Below are positions 63,760 through 64,000 of a DNA stretch of 64,000 nt, piece by piece. Numbering within the stretch: the stretch's first letter is position 1; each line of letters opens with the position of its first letter. The notes below the pieces were generated by a model that worked only from the letters and a program-made list of their open reading frames with translations, was not told where the DNA came from and did no database searches. The DNA is taken from assembly GCA_963737625.1 (NCBI GenBank), contig CAVTTK010000001.1, forward strand, positions 62,001 to 126,000, in the 5' to 3' direction. Position numbers and translations under genes: made by a program. Source of the stretch: Bog-756 sp963737625. GTDB lineage: Bacteria > Actinomycetota > Acidimicrobiia > Acidimicrobiales > RAAP-2.

Positions 63760-64000
63760 TTACGGCGCCTTGGTCGTGGTGCTGACGTTCGGAGTTGGCG
63801 CCGCCGCTGTCGGGGTGACTGCGATGCCCACCGGTACCAACTCCACCCAGCTGTTGCCGGGGGCCAGCGTGATCGGAGCGCCTCCGGTCGTGGTGAGCGT
63901 GGGCGGCTGGGTGAGGACATTCCGCGTCCACGTGCCGGTAATGGCGACGCCGTTGCGCATGACCACCAGGGGGCCGGTCCCGGTGGCGGTGACGTCCACC
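63760..64000 (-). CDS. DUF3048-type protein, C-terminal part (runs off the window)
   Basis: The last 79 or so residues of a gene that continues beyond 64000. GPLVVMRNGVAITGTWTRNVLTQPPTLTTTGGAPITLAPGNSWVELVPVG is the C-terminal domain of DUF3048 (YerB-like) lipoproteins, followed by a Thr/Pro/Ala-rich tail. It is the first gene in the window of the operon with the flippase-like protein. Function unknown. Confidence 0.75.
   Translation of the reverse strand, partial: VDVTATGTGPLVVMRNGVAITGTWTRNVLTQPPTLTTTGGAPITLAPGNSWVELVPVGIAVTPTAAAPTPNVSTTTKAP

Overview
This 64 kb high-GC window (third codon positions mostly G or C, many GTG starts) looks like chromosomal DNA of an actinobacterium. An Acidimicrobiia-type relative is the best guess, from an actinobacterial ChdC, a DUF35-thiolase fusion, a CIRCE-controlled groEL and many promoters whose -10 box sits 6-8 nt before the start codon, which predicts leaderless mRNAs. 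The taxonomic guess is inference, since no rRNA gene is present.

Layout. 0.2-6 kb: lipid and acyl-CoA genes (enoyl-CoA hydratase, DUF35-thiolase fusion, family III CoA-transferase), a ParB-like protein and a secreted protein. 6-8 kb: an EmrB-type exporter divergent from its likely MarR repressor, with a palindrome inside the exporter promoter. 8-11.5 kb: a less GC-rich island with a membrane glycosyltransferase, a frameshifted methyltransferase and a small ORF. 11.5-14.4 kb: a MarR-ClC-PH-like operon. 14.6-17.1 kb: a collision of two broken insertion sequences (IS21 istB/truncated istA against an IS110 fragment), followed by a second MarR paralogue. 17.7-20.4 kb: pilin, VOC protein, TetR and tRNA-Ser(UGA). 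20.5-24.3 kb: pheA divergent from larB-larC, a 19-bp tandem repeat and an FKBP lipoprotein. 24.4-26.8 kb: an ArsB/NhaD-like permease divergent from ArsR-SRPBCC-YCII. 27-30.6 kb: GNAT, NUDIX, a small Cys-rich protein and the chdC-larE-NIL operon, so larB, larC and larE for the nickel-pincer cofactor are all in the window. 30.8-32.4 kb: groEL with a perfect CIRCE. 33-39 kb: small proteins, a glutamine amidotransferase, a tandem TetR pair, a YtxH-like protein and an MFS transporter. 39-42.8 kb: a PadR-ABC-FtsX operon with a 23-bp operator. 43-44 kb: a broken P-loop kinase gene and tRNA-Ser(GCU).

44.4-57.3 kb is the most distinctive part: a signalling block. Two GAF-ANTAR proteins lie beside a five-gene overlapping operon (double receiver, small ORF, cytosolic tandem-HAMP hybrid kinase, REC-PAS-kinase-REC-REC-HPt hybrid, REC-GGDEF), next to a CHASE-GGDEF-EAL protein. 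The operon and the GGDEF-EAL gene are preceded by the same 77-nt leader element. In front of the operon its conserved 3' end pairs with the ribosome-binding site, so it may be a cis-regulatory RNA serving c-di-GMP genes.

57.4-64 kb: a PIG-V-like mannosyltransferase, rimO-pgsA-cinA, and an operon of a DUF3048 protein (cut by the window end), a flippase-like membrane protein and a lipoprotein. Several genes (methyltransferase, TetR, P-loop kinase, PIG-V-like) carry single frameshifts. These may be real decay or assembly errors.
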